Shown here: piece by piece, positions 8,185 to 17,065 of the stretch
Layout of the letters: every line of letters starts with the position of its first letter
How positions within the stretch are numbered: position 1 is the stretch's first letter
Assembly: GCA_027533385.1 (NCBI GenBank)
Contig: JAPZUE010000004.1
Location: 1-64,000, forward strand
Length of the DNA: 64,000 nucleotides
Source: Rhizobium sp.
Lineage (GTDB): Bacteria; Pseudomonadota; Alphaproteobacteria; Rhizobiales; Rhizobiaceae
Reading direction: 5' to 3'
Program-made: the position numbers and the translations under genes
Notes under the pieces: model-generated
The model's input: only the letters and a program-made list of their open reading frames with translations
Database searches by the model: none
Told to the model about the DNA's origin: nothing

Positions 8185-9246
8185 TTATGCTGTTGTCGAA
8201 ACGCCCTGGTCGATCTCAGCCAGCAGGACGGACATGTCGGGTATGCCATCCGTCGCGGTTGCGCCACCAAGACAATGGACCGCTGCACAGTGGGCGACGA
8301 TCGATGTGGTTTCGATCGGCCAGCCCTCATGCAGTCCGTAGAGGACCGCCGCGCAGAAGGCATCGCCGGCACCCACGGGGCTGACGATCTTGGCTGGATC
8401 CACGGGGAAGGCGGGGGTCACGACAGGGGCTTGTCGTGGTGTGAGCCAGATGGCGAGTTCCGGTGCATGGATGACGACGCCTCTGGCGACGCCGCCATCC
8501 AGAAGCCTCTGACCGGCCGCCTCCAGCGCTGACATCAACAGCCGGCCCGCCTCATCGCGAACGGTCATCCCGGTTGCGCGCCCGGCTTCGGTCTCGTTGA
8601 CGATCACGTAGTCGCAATGGGGCAGGGCGGCAGCGACCTGCGCGGCAAAGGCGGGATCCTCGCTCGAAACGAAATCGACGCAGGTGACGAGGCCTGCTTC
8701 GCGCGCCGCTTTCAGCAGACGGGCCGCTCCGGAGGAGCCGGCGTGATCCAGGCGGTCCAATGCCGGCAACAGCATCAGATAGCCCAGATAGAATATCCGA
8801 TGACCGCTTGCGGCATAGGCTCTGGGATCGATCGCATGCTCGGTCAGGAGATCATTGGAGCCACCGTGATAGAAGAAAGTGCGGCTCTGCCCCGGCACAT
8901 TCATGACATGGGTATGCGCCGTTGCACGCCCCTTCAGCGTCCTCAAGCCCGTCACGTCGATGCCGAGCGAGGCGTGGCGATCGCGGACATATTCGCCGTC
9001 CCTGTCCTCACCCACGGCGCCTGCAACCGAAAGCCGACCCTTGAAGCCGAACGAGGCGAGGTCGGTCACCACATTGGCCGCGCCGCCTCCGACGCCGAGG
9101 TCCTGATGCAGGATATGAGCAAGGCTTCCCTGTTCAGGCCAGTATGACAGCGTGTGGATACGATCGACGATGAAATTGCCGACGCAAACGATGCCGCCCC
9201 TCTCTTCGGTTTCCCGTCCGTTTTGAACCTCCTCCCCGGCTCTCAT
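8185..9246 (-). CDS. PfkB/ribokinase-family carbohydrate kinase
   Basis: This kinase of 353 residues has the N-terminal family motif LGVGGGAANVVTDLASFG and an adenosine-kinase-like fold. The C-terminal anion hole and catalytic base are in SPVGAGDAFCAAVLYGL (Asp of GAGD). The ATG at 9246 overlaps the isomerase stop and has a GGGAG-type ribosome site; a longer reading of seven more codons is possible. As the last gene of a four-gene operon it should phosphorylate the ketose produced by the isomerase. The specific sugar is unknown. Confidence 0.85.
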   Translation of the reverse strand: MRAGEEVQNGRETEERGGIVCVGNFIVDRIHTLSYWPEQGSLAHILHQDLGVGGGAANVVTDLASFGFKGRLSVAGAVGEDRDGEYVRDRHASLGIDVTGLRTLKGRATAHTHVMNVPGQSRTFFYHGGSNDLLTEHAIDPRAYAASGHRIFYLGYLMLLPALDRLDHAGSSGAARLLKAAREAGLVTCVDFVSSEDPAFAAQVAAALPHCDYVIVNETEAGRATGMTVRDEAGRLLMSALEAAGQRLLDGGVARGVVIHAPELAIWLTPRQAPVVTPAFPVDPAKIVSPVGAGDAFCAAVLYGLHEGWPIETTSIVAHCAAVHCLGGATATDGIPDMSVLLAEIDQGVSTTA

Positions 9247-9917
9247 CAGACACTCCCTTCGTTCCAAAGCGGTCTGAGCGGTGGCTCATCCTCCTCGATC
9301 TCGGCGAAACGACCGATGGGTTCGAGGAAATAGTTGTCCGTCCGGTCGTCGTTGACCTCACTGACTTCGCCGACCAGAACGGGCCCCTTTCCTGTCGCCC
9401 CGTAGAAGCGGTGATAGAGCCCGGTCGGAATGGTCACGCTCTGGCCGGGATGCAGCACCAGGGGCTCCCAGCTACGCAGGTGCCGGATATGGCCATCGAC
9501 CAGCACCTGAACATCGGCATCGGTGGTCTTGCCCGTCTGATCGGCGGCGCAGAATTCGATGACGAGATCACCACCGGCGCGGTTGATGATATCCTCCTGC
9601 TTGGCCTTGTGCAGATGTGCAGGTGTCAGCTGGCCTTCCTGGATGAAGAGCAGTTTTTCTGCATAGCTGCGTTCGCCTTCCACGCCGAGGATACCGTTGC
9701 GCAGGCAGAAGAGCACGAGCCCCTGGTCGGCAAAACGGCCCGAGCCGAAGTCGGTGACATCCCAGCCGAGCTGGCGGCTGCGAAGATATTGTGAGGCCTC
9801 GGCATTGGCGGCGAAGTCTGCCGAGGTCCATTTTCCCCACACTGGCAGCGACCAGCGCCAGGTCTCGAGCATTTCGATCGCAAAGCGCAATGCTGCGTTG
9901 ATCTCCGAGCGTTTCAT
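9246..9917 (-). CDS. D-lyxose ketol-isomerase-like cupin
   Basis: This 223-residue cupin resembles the D-lyxose isomerase family (PF07385). Putative metal ligands are in the PAHLHKAKQEDI stretch (two His and a Glu or Asp) and in GLYHRFYG later in the barrel. Such enzymes interconvert aldoses and ketoses (D-lyxose/D-xylulose, D-mannose/D-fructose) using Mn2+. The gene lies 9 bases after the Gfo/Idh gene and touches the kinase gene, so isomerisation followed by phosphorylation is the likely sequence. The real substrate could be a less common pentose or tetrose. Confidence 0.8.
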   Translation of the reverse strand: MKRSEINAALRFAIEMLETWRWSLPVWGKWTSADFAANAEASQYLRSRQLGWDVTDFGSGRFADQGLVLFCLRNGILGVEGERSYAEKLLFIQEGQLTPAHLHKAKQEDIINRAGGDLVIEFCAADQTGKTTDADVQVLVDGHIRHLRSWEPLVLHPGQSVTIPTGLYHRFYGATGKGPVLVGEVSEVNDDRTDNYFLEPIGRFAEIEEDEPPLRPLWNEGSV

Positions 9918-9926
9918 GGCCGTGCC

Positions 9927-11066
9927 TCAATCGTAGTCGACGGTGACGACGCGGTTTTCGAGACCAGACCTTAGCGCTGCGGTCAGCACCGCATGATGGG
10001 CTGCCGCTTCGGCAGGGCTTGCGCAGGGGAAGCCGTTTGCCGTCCCGCCGGCCAGTTCGTCCATGAAGGCTGCCCACATCTGTTGGATCGCATCGGCAAA
10101 GCCGAATTCGAAGATCTTGCCGGTAATGGCTGGAAATACCGAGCCATAGCCAAGGTCTTCCGTATTCCACGACTGCGTCGTGCCCTGGTAGTCCATCCAT
10201 TGCCACTGGCGTGGCTGCTTGGTCGAGAAGAAGGCGCTCTTCTTCATGCCGAGAATGCGGATGTACCAGGTGTTGGATTCGCCTGGAGCGATGCGCCACG
10301 TCTTGAGGACCATCGGGAAATCCTGATCCGCAGTCACTACGCGGCTGCTGATCGTCGCATTGTCCCAGGTGGTGCAGGGAACCCGGTTGCCCTTGCCGTC
10401 CGGTCGCTCGGTGACCCGTTTCACGAGATTGGCGTGCAGGGTCTCGGGCCGCCAGCCAAGGCGCAGCGGCACATGCAGGACATGCATTCCGAGATCGCCC
10501 ATGCAGCCATAGGCCCCGTTGACATGCTCCATGCGCTTCCAGTTGATCGGCTTGTTCGTGTCGATGTCGGAGGAGTGCAGAAAGCCGGCCTCGACTTCCA
10601 GGATGTCGCCCATCTCGCCGCTTTCCGCCATGGCGATGACTTTCTGTGCGCCTGGGAAGTAGGGCATCTCCGATGAACAACGGACGATCAGTTCCGGGTG
10701 CTTCTCAAGCTCGGCCATGATGGCCTGGTTCTGCTCCCGGTCCATGCCGAAGGGCTTTTCGCCCAGCAGGTGTTTTCCGGCCTTGAGGATCTCCACATAG
10801 AACTCCACATGCAGAACATGCGGTACGGCGCAATAGATTGCGTCCACCTCCGGATTGGCGAGCAGTTCGCGGTAATCGGTGGTGGTTTGCCGCACCGACG
10901 GGAGGTGCGTCGTGAACCACGTCATCAGGTCCGGATTTGTGTCGCAGACAGCGATGATTTCCGGCCGTGCCTTTGCATCGCTCAGGTGCATCCAGCGCGC
11001 GGCGGCGCTGGCAAATTCGCGTCCCATCAGGCCACAGCCGATGACGCCGAAACGAAATATCTTCAT
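9927..11066 (-). CDS. Gfo/Idh/MocA-family NAD(P)-dependent sugar oxidoreductase
   Basis: This 379-residue protein has an N-terminal Rossmann fold (FGVIGCGLMGREFASAA). The EKPFGMD motif carries the conserved catalytic-site Lys, and GAYGCMGDLGMHVLH supplies the usual Asp-x3-His active-site pair. The ATG at 11066 follows GGGAGGAGG; the longer reading adds 8 codons that contain this ribosome site. It lies between the aldolase and isomerase genes of a LacI-controlled operon and probably oxidises the pathway's sugar or a derivative. Substrate not predictable. Confidence 0.85.
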   Translation of the reverse strand: MKIFRFGVIGCGLMGREFASAAARWMHLSDAKARPEIIAVCDTNPDLMTWFTTHLPSVRQTTTDYRELLANPEVDAIYCAVPHVLHVEFYVEILKAGKHLLGEKPFGMDREQNQAIMAELEKHPELIVRCSSEMPYFPGAQKVIAMAESGEMGDILEVEAGFLHSSDIDTNKPINWKRMEHVNGAYGCMGDLGMHVLHVPLRLGWRPETLHANLVKRVTERPDGKGNRVPCTTWDNATISSRVVTADQDFPMVLKTWRIAPGESNTWYIRILGMKKSAFFSTKQPRQWQWMDYQGTTQSWNTEDLGYGSVFPAITGKIFEFGFADAIQQMWAAFMDELAGGTANGFPCASPAEAAAHHAVLTAALRSGLENRVVTVDYD

Positions 11067-11092
11067 GATCTTCCTCCTCCCGTCGCGCAACC

Positions 11093-11917
11093 TCAGGCGA
11101 GGTGGCGTGACGCCTCCTCGGCGGTTGCACCGTCATGGACGATCGCCATCAGGGCACGGGTCATGCCGCCTGGATTGGCGTGCTGGATGACGTTGCGTCC
11201 ATAGACGATGCCTCGGGCTCCCTGTTCCATTAGGACCTTGGTGCGCGAGAGGATCTCCTGATCGGAGACCTTGCCACCGCCGCGCACCAGAACCGGCAAC
11301 CCTTGAGCGATTTCGATGACGCGGTGGTATTCGGTCACGTCGTCGCAAGGGTCAGCCTTGATGATGTCCGCGCCGAGTTCTGCAGCCTGGCGGACCAGCG
11401 GCAGGATCTTGTCGATGGCGCCATCGACCATGTAGGCGCCCTTGGAATTGTCCTGCATCACCAGAGGCTCGACCATCAGCGGCATGCCGTAGATCTCGCA
11501 TTCGCGTTTCAGGCTGTTCACGTTGCGCACGCAGGCGCGATAGACCTCCGGCTGGTTCGGAAGCATCAGCAGGTTGACGACGACGCAGGCCGCATCGAGT
11601 GCGATCGCCTGCTCGACCGGGCGGTCGATGATCTCGGAAAACAGCGCGCTTGGCAGTGGATTGCCGTAGATATTGGCGATGTCGGTGCGCAGCACCAGGG
11701 CGGGGCGGGCCTTGCCGGGAATGGACTGCAGCATGGGGGCCGTACCCGGCGGCAACTGGATCGCGTCGGGTCCTGCAGCGGCGATCACGTCTATCGCCGA
11801 GCGCATGTTCTCGATGCCGGCGAGGAAAGTCCGTTCGTTGAACATGCCATGGTCGATCGCCACGTCGAAGCAGTTTCCGGACGTGCCAAAGAGGCGGTTG
11901 AGCCGCGCGAGTTTCAT
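11093..11917 (-). CDS. Class I aldolase, DeoC/FbaB/LsrF-like (COG1830)
   Basis: This 274-residue TIM-barrel aldolase has FDVAIDHGMF near the N-terminus, the Schiff-base Lys in ADIIKADP, and the phosphate-binding ends VLVRGGGKVSD and GARGIVYGRNVIQH. These match FbaB and LsrF-type class I aldolases. I chose the ATG at 11917, which has GGGAGGAAATCG upstream. A TTG-initiated reading eleven codons longer would translate through the operator and ribosome site. It is the first gene of the operon and probably cleaves a phosphorylated ketose made by the kinase, giving a three-carbon unit for glycolysis. Confidence 0.83.
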   Translation of the reverse strand: MKLARLNRLFGTSGNCFDVAIDHGMFNERTFLAGIENMRSAIDVIAAAGPDAIQLPPGTAPMLQSIPGKARPALVLRTDIANIYGNPLPSALFSEIIDRPVEQAIALDAACVVVNLLMLPNQPEVYRACVRNVNSLKRECEIYGMPLMVEPLVMQDNSKGAYMVDGAIDKILPLVRQAAELGADIIKADPCDDVTEYHRVIEIAQGLPVLVRGGGKVSDQEILSRTKVLMEQGARGIVYGRNVIQHANPGGMTRALMAIVHDGATAEEASRHLA

Positions 11918-11930
11918 CGATTTCCTCCCG

Positions 11931-11950
11931 TTGTGGTAACGTTTCCACAA
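11931..11950 (-). promoter_or_regulatory. LacI-type operator before the aldolase operon
   Basis: TTGTGGTAACGTTTCCACAA is a 20-bp dyad with 18 symmetric positions and the central CG step typical of LacI/GalR operators. It ends 13 bases before the aldolase start codon, so a bound repressor would block initiation. The lacI-type gene at 7132 is the only local candidate to bind it. Confidence 0.65.
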
Positions 11951-12429
11951 AGGCTATTGCGACCTTCAAACCCTGTCAATAAGCGAAGCGGTCACGATAC
12001 CGCGCAAGGCCCTGGACATGCGCCGACGGGATCTATCCTGCCCGGGACTATCGCAAGTACAGGGAAACCGTGTGGGGCACGGCAACACGGTCACAATGTG
12101 CGAGATCGGGACGGGGAGATTTCTTCCGTCTCGTTGGCGCAGGATGATGCGGCAAGGGGCGATGTTCATCGGTTGGCACGACGCGGGGAGGGCCAAGAAA
12201 TGCAACCAGGAGCAATCTCTCTGTCTCGGCCTGGAACATATACCCGCCAGGATGAGCCGGCGTTAACAGATTCTCCACCATGCCGATTAGATCAGGTTTA
12301 GGAATTCGATCATCAGCCTATGCCGAAATCATGAAATAAAGACTCTGAAAAATCTATATCTATCAATGTTTTATTCCTGAGCCGGGCAGTCCGGTCACAG
12401 GCTTAAACGGCTTTTCCACCCTTCGCGCT
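11951..12429. other. Long intergenic region between the aldolase operon and bcsA
   Basis: There is no convincing gene; short readings in several frames lack ribosome sites and family resemblance. The last third (about 12300-12390) is clearly AT-richer than its surroundings and is the likely place for the bcsA promoter and for the aldolase-operon promoter. The dyads immediately downstream are listed separately. Confidence 0.5.
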
Positions 12430-12446
12430 CTTAGCAATTTGCTAAG
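12430..12446 (+). promoter_or_regulatory. Perfect 17-base dyad upstream of bcsA
   Basis: CTTAGCAATTTGCTAAG has two exact 8-bp arms around a single central base. Such a compact dyad is more like a protein operator than an RNA hairpin. It lies about 65 bases before the GTG candidate start of bcsA. No regulator gene adjoins it. Confidence 0.5.
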
Positions 12447-12452
12447 AAGTCA

Positions 12453-12506
12453 CCCCCTAATTCTCAGGCGTTCCTGTTAGGGGGATCACCGCAGATGAAG
12501 CTGCGG
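12453..12506 (+). promoter_or_regulatory. Two consecutive stem-loops in the bcsA leader
   Basis: CCCCCTAA (12453-12460) pairs with TTAGGGGG (12477-12484). A second hairpin, CCGCAG/CTGCGG with a 6-base loop, spans 12489-12506 and ends 4 bases before the GTG start candidate. Together they could fold the 5' leader and hide or expose the ribosome site. They do not match a riboswitch class I can recognise. Confidence 0.4.
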
Positions 12507-12510
12507 GTGA

Positions 12511-14781
12511 GTGAAAGATGGGGTTCTGCACATGATGTGCGCTGCGTTGCCTGCAATCATTGCGGGCCTTTTTGGTGTGTTTCTGCTGTGGCTGCCGATC
12601 AGCCTCCAGGCGCAACTGGTGCTCAGCCTGACCATTCTGGCGCTGATGCTCCTGTTCATGATGCGTCCGCAGAACAAGACATTTCGCGTGATGACTTTCG
12701 TGTTCTCGGCCGTGCTCGCCCTGCGCTATGCGTTCTGGCGCACGACGGAGACGCTTCCTGATATCAACGAGCCCTGGAACTTCATCCCGGGCATCATTCT
12801 CTATGCGGCGGAAATGTATTGCCTGGTCATGCTGGCGATCAATTTCTTCATCGTCGCCGACCCGCTGGACCGCAAGCCAGCGCCGCGTCTTGCCGATGAC
12901 GACAAGCCGACCGTCGACGTCTTCGTCCCGTCCTACAATGAGTCCGCCGACCTGCTGGCGCTGACGCTGGCTGCGGCCAAATCGATGAACTATCCGGCGG
13001 ACAAGCTGACCGTCTATCTGCTCGATGACGGCGGCACCGATGCCAAATGCAACCAGTCCGATCCGCGCGCCGCAATCGCTGCTCGTCGCCGTCGCGAGGA
13101 GCTCCAGGCGCTTTCGACGGCGCTTGGCGTCCGCTATCACGCCCGTGCCGAAAACAGCCATGCCAAGGCCGGCAATCTGAACGCAGGTCTCGCAATTTCG
13201 ACCAGCGAGCTTGTGGTCGTCTTCGATGCCGACCATGCGCCTGTGCGCGAATTCCTCAACGAGACGGTTGGCCACTTCAGACAAGACGAAAAGCTCTTCC
13301 TCGTTCAGACACCGCACTACTTCCTCAATCCTGATCCGCTGGAGAAGAACCTGCAGACCTTCGGCAAGATGCCGTCGGAAAACGAGATGTTCTATTCCGT
13401 CGTCCAGCGTGGCCTCGACAAGTGGAATGCCTCCTTCTTCTGCGGCTCCGCTGCCGTTCTGCGCCGCAAGGCGCTGAAGGAGACCGGCGGCTTTTCCGGC
13501 CAGTCGATCACCGAAGACTGCGAAAGTGCGCTGGCCCTTCATTGCCGCGGCTGGCACAGCCTCTATGTCGACAAGCCGCTGATCGCCGGACTGCAGCCGG
13601 AAACGCTTGTCTCCTTCATCGGCCAGCGCGTTCGCTGGGCCCAGGGCATGCTGCAGATCCTGACTCTGAACCGTCCCTTCCTGCAGCGCGGTCTCTCCGC
13701 CGCACAGCGCATCTGCTACGCAGGCACCAACCTGTTCTGGCTCTTCCCGCTGACGCGGCTGACCTTCATGTTCTCGCCGCTTCTCTACATCTTCTTCTCG
13801 CTGCAGATCTTCGAAGCCAACATCACCGAATTCATCTGCTATTCGGTGACCTATCTCATCTCGTCCTTCGCCATGCAGAGCTACCTTTTCGGGCGCGTCC
13901 GCTGGCCTTGGGTCTCCGAGCTCTATGAATATGTGCAGTCGGTGATGCTGTTCGGCGCGATCCTGAGTGTCGTGAAGAACCCGCGCAAGCCGACCTTCAA
14001 CGTCACGTCGAAGGGCCAGACGCTGGATGAAAGCAAACTCTCGCCGCTGGCGCGCCCCTACTTTCTGATCTTCTTCCTGCTCTTTGCTGCCAGCTGCTAT
14101 GCGATCTGGCGTTACACGACGGAAGCCATGCCGTCAGAACTGCTGCTGATCGTTGCCGGCTGGAACATCATCAACATGGGTATTGCGGGTGCTGCCCTCG
14201 GCTCCGTCTCGGAACGGCGCGAGCGTCGACGCAACCAGCGCCTCAGCGTTCGCCGTCATGCGATCCTGCACTCCGGCGGCACAAGCCACGCCGTCATCAT
14301 CGCGGACGTGTCGAGCGGTGGCCTTGCGCTGCAGTTCATCGACGGACAGCCGGTAAACGGTCTCGAGAAGGGCGAGGAGGCTGTCATCGAGATCCGCCGC
14401 CACGGCCGCGGCATGCGTATTCCGCTGGTCTGCCGCAGCGTGCTGCGCCGGCAGGATGAGACCAGCTTCGGCTTTGCCTTTGCCGAGCGCACGCCCGAAA
14501 CCTTCATCGCGATCGCCGAGATGATGTATTGCGAACAGCAGCCGCTGCAGGATCGCTGGAACCGGGTCCAGAAGCACAAGGGCTTCTTCACCGGCACCTT
14601 CCGCTTTGCGCTCTGGACGATCACCGAGACGCTGCGCGGCTTTACCTACGCCCTGCGTCTTGTCCGCGAAACGACGGAAATCTCGCATCCTGACGCGCCG
14701 CTGATCATCAAGGCATCAAGCGCGGCGTCGGACCCGGGCGCGACCTATCCTGCAGCTTTGAAAGGGTCGGCCTATGCATAA
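12511..14781 (+). CDS. bcsA: Cellulose synthase catalytic subunit BcsA (UDP-forming) with PilZ domain
   Basis: This 756-residue membrane glycosyltransferase polymerises UDP-glucose into beta-1,4-glucan. N-terminal helices are followed by the GT2 domain: LLDDGGTD near residue 170, FDADHAP near 239, TEDCE near 334 and QRVRWAQGM near 371. More helices follow, then a PilZ domain from about residue 570 (RERRRNQRLSVR, then DVSSGG), so activation by cyclic di-GMP is expected. The GTG at 12511 is tentative; ATGs at 12532 and 12535 are alternatives. It overlaps bcsB by 8 bases. Confidence 0.95.
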   Translation: MKDGVLHMMCAALPAIIAGLFGVFLLWLPISLQAQLVLSLTILALMLLFMMRPQNKTFRVMTFVFSAVLALRYAFWRTTETLPDINEPWNFIPGIILYAAEMYCLVMLAINFFIVADPLDRKPAPRLADDDKPTVDVFVPSYNESADLLALTLAAAKSMNYPADKLTVYLLDDGGTDAKCNQSDPRAAIAARRRREELQALSTALGVRYHARAENSHAKAGNLNAGLAISTSELVVVFDADHAPVREFLNETVGHFRQDEKLFLVQTPHYFLNPDPLEKNLQTFGKMPSENEMFYSVVQRGLDKWNASFFCGSAAVLRRKALKETGGFSGQSITEDCESALALHCRGWHSLYVDKPLIAGLQPETLVSFIGQRVRWAQGMLQILTLNRPFLQRGLSAAQRICYAGTNLFWLFPLTRLTFMFSPLLYIFFSLQIFEANITEFICYSVTYLISSFAMQSYLFGRVRWPWVSELYEYVQSVMLFGAILSVVKNPRKPTFNVTSKGQTLDESKLSPLARPYFLIFFLLFAASCYAIWRYTTEAMPSELLLIVAGWNIINMGIAGAALGSVSERRERRRNQRLSVRRHAILHSGGTSHAVIIADVSSGGLALQFIDGQPVNGLEKGEEAVIEIRRHGRGMRIPLVCRSVLRRQDETSFGFAFAERTPETFIAIAEMMYCEQQPLQDRWNRVQKHKGFFTGTFRFALWTITETLRGFTYALRLVRETTEISHPDAPLIIKASSAASDPGATYPAALKGSAYA

Positions 14782-17065
14782 CCTGGAAATCCTGCGCCGA
14801 TTGTCTGCAGCCGCGATCCTCGTGTGTCTGTCGGCAAACGCTTCTCGCGCCGGCGATTTCGTCCCGGCAGACCTTGGTGCGGCAAGTGTCCAGAGCACGG
14901 TTCAGGCCGGTTCGGATATTCCCCGCCAGATGGTCGCCTTCCGCCAGTCGGGAACCGCCATGCGCCTGGAAGGCGAAGATGCGCCGAGGGAACTCACCTT
15001 CTATCTCTCGCCGGATCAGGTGACGACAGCCGGCATCCTCAGACTGAGCTACACCAATGCCGTCTCGGTCATGCCTGACGATGCCGTGCTGGATGTCGAG
15101 TTGAACGGCAAGCCTCTCGCAGCCTTCCCGATCCGATCGCCCAACGGGCCGGCGACCCATGATATTCCGGTTGCGGCCAAGGATCTGACCGTCGGCTGGA
15201 ACCAGATCCGTCTGCGTGCAAAACAGCACCACCGTATCGATTGCAGCGTTCCGGCGACGTACGAACTATGGACGCAAATCGATCCGCTGGTCAGTGGCTT
15301 CCTGACCAGCGCACGTCCGAAGGATGGCGATTTCGCGAGCCTTCTGTCGGTCGGCCGAAATGGCGACGGGGCCACGGAAATCCGCGTGATTGCCGGACAG
15401 GATGCTCCGCAGACGACACTTCGCGATAGCCTGTCGCTCGTGCAGACCCTGGCGCTGGTGCTCGGCCGTGAGGATCTGAGTGTCAGCGTCGGCGATATCG
15501 GAGGCAGCGGACCGGGCATAGACCTCTATCTCGGCGACCCCCTGGACGCGAAACTGCCGCAACCCGCCCGCGACGCCCTTGCCGCCGCACCGCGCGGTCT
15601 CTTCGTCCGACAGGGCGAAAACGGTCGCCTCGTCGTGACCATGCGCGGTTCAAACAAGAGCGAGTTCCAGTCGCTGCTGCTTGCCGCTGTCAACGGCCCG
15701 CTGCTTCCGCTGATCCGCACAAACAAGCTCGCCATGGCGCAGACGCGGATCGATGGCGAGAGCCCGGGCACTCACTCGCTGTCGAGCATCGGCTATCAGA
15801 CGACACCTTTTGCCGGTCGTCTTTTCCAAACGAGCTTCGATGTCGTTATGCCCGCCGATTTCTATCCGGGCGACTATGCGACGGTCGATCTCAATCTGAA
15901 TGCTGCCACCGCGCCGGGGCTCGCCCCCGGAACGCAACTGCTCGTGCGTGTGAATGAGCGTGCCGTAGCCAGCCTGGTGCTCTACGATCCCGAGGGCACG
16001 ACGCTCAAGGACAAGCCGCTGGAACTTCCGCTGCGCGCCTTCCATCCCGGTGTGAACCATGTTCGCGTTCTGGCCGAGTTGCCGCTTGCTTCGGACCTCG
16101 CCTGCGATCCGGCTCAGCGCGAGGAAACGCGGTCTCGCTTCCTGCTGCTCGAAGAAACCACCGTGACGATACCGCCCCTGGCACGCGCCGGTCGCCTTCC
16201 AGACCTTGCAGCCTTTGCCGGGACGTCTTTCCCCCTGAAGGGCTCTGCTGCCTTCGATCTCTATGTTGATACGGCGACACCCGCACGGCTTGGGTCTGCG
16301 CTGACCCTTCTGACGCGGCTCGCCCTGTCGGCAGGTCATCCCCTGCCGGCCGAACTGAAGATCGGCCGCCCGGATCCGCGCCAGTCGACGAATGCCCTGA
16401 TTGTCGGCGCCGGTGATGAGCCGCTGGAACTTGCCGAACTCGCCGGGCAGAAGGGCGATCGCCTGCCGTTCTCCGCAACCGATGATCTGGTCACGGCTTC
16501 GGTTACGGCGGGCGACCAATTGTCGGACTCGCAGGCCCTGCTCGATGCTTTCCAGGTGGAAACGCGGCTTGAGCATGATCAGCTGTCGTTGAAGAGCCGC
16601 GCCTCCGACTGGGTGGCAACGGCCTCGACAACCATCAACCGTTGGCTGGCCTACAAGGATATCGGACGCGAAGACGTCAAGGTCGATCCCCGGGACAAGC
16701 TGATCAGCGTGAGACAGGTGGCTTCCTCTGAGAGTTCGGCCGTCTGGACCTATGTCAACGCGACCGATGAAACCCTGCTCCAGCAAGGCGTCGCAGCGCT
16801 GACGAAGGCGGCAACCTGGACGGCCCTCGAAGGAGAGGAATCGGTGATCCGCCGCTCGGACCTCGAACTCGTGAACCGCTATCCCGAAAGTTACAGCTTC
16901 TTTCCGATCACCGATACGAGCCCCGTCAATCTGAGACGCCTCGCGGCTGCCTGGCTCTCCGACAACTTCATCATCTATGTCGGCCTTGTTCTCGCGCTGA
17001 TGGGCGGCTTCGGCTGGTGGGTTGGTTATGTCGTGCCGCGCAAGGGCGTGAGGACAGTCGAATGA
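14774..17065 (+). CDS. bcsB: Cellulose synthase periplasmic subunit BcsB
   Basis: This protein of 763 residues has an N-terminal signal sequence (cleavage probably near ASRAG). A large periplasmic region carries BcsB-type jelly-roll and flavodoxin-like repeats. One C-terminal transmembrane helix is present (FIIYVGLVLALMGGFGWWVGY), with a short basic tail. BcsB docks on BcsA and guides the glucan through the periplasm. Overlap with bcsA upstream and a 4-base ATGA overlap with the TPR gene downstream indicate translational coupling. Confidence 0.92.
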   Translation: MHNLEILRRLSAAAILVCLSANASRAGDFVPADLGAASVQSTVQAGSDIPRQMVAFRQSGTAMRLEGEDAPRELTFYLSPDQVTTAGILRLSYTNAVSVMPDDAVLDVELNGKPLAAFPIRSPNGPATHDIPVAAKDLTVGWNQIRLRAKQHHRIDCSVPATYELWTQIDPLVSGFLTSARPKDGDFASLLSVGRNGDGATEIRVIAGQDAPQTTLRDSLSLVQTLALVLGREDLSVSVGDIGGSGPGIDLYLGDPLDAKLPQPARDALAAAPRGLFVRQGENGRLVVTMRGSNKSEFQSLLLAAVNGPLLPLIRTNKLAMAQTRIDGESPGTHSLSSIGYQTTPFAGRLFQTSFDVVMPADFYPGDYATVDLNLNAATAPGLAPGTQLLVRVNERAVASLVLYDPEGTTLKDKPLELPLRAFHPGVNHVRVLAELPLASDLACDPAQREETRSRFLLLEETTVTIPPLARAGRLPDLAAFAGTSFPLKGSAAFDLYVDTATPARLGSALTLLTRLALSAGHPLPAELKIGRPDPRQSTNALIVGAGDEPLELAELAGQKGDRLPFSATDDLVTASVTAGDQLSDSQALLDAFQVETRLEHDQLSLKSRASDWVATASTTINRWLAYKDIGREDVKVDPRDKLISVRQVASSESSAVWTYVNATDETLLQQGVAALTKAATWTALEGEESVIRRSDLELVNRYPESYSFFPITDTSPVNLRRLAAAWLSDNFIIYVGLVLALMGGFGWWVGYVVPRKGVRTVE

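Noticed and set aside
8185-11917. Sulfo-EMP (YihS/YihV/YihT-like) pathway for the LacI-controlled operon
   Set aside because: The aldolase resembles FbaB/LsrF (COG1830) rather than YihT, the isomerase is a cupin, and there is no sulfosugar transporter or reductase of the YihU type.
11093-11950. TTG-initiated longer start for the class I aldolase
   Set aside because: It would translate the LacI operator and the GGGAGGA ribosome site; the internal ATG at 11917 explains both.
12430-12506. Cyclic di-GMP riboswitch before bcsA
   Set aside because: The conserved GEMM-type core sequence and tetraloop-receptor arrangement are not present; only simple dyads are seen.
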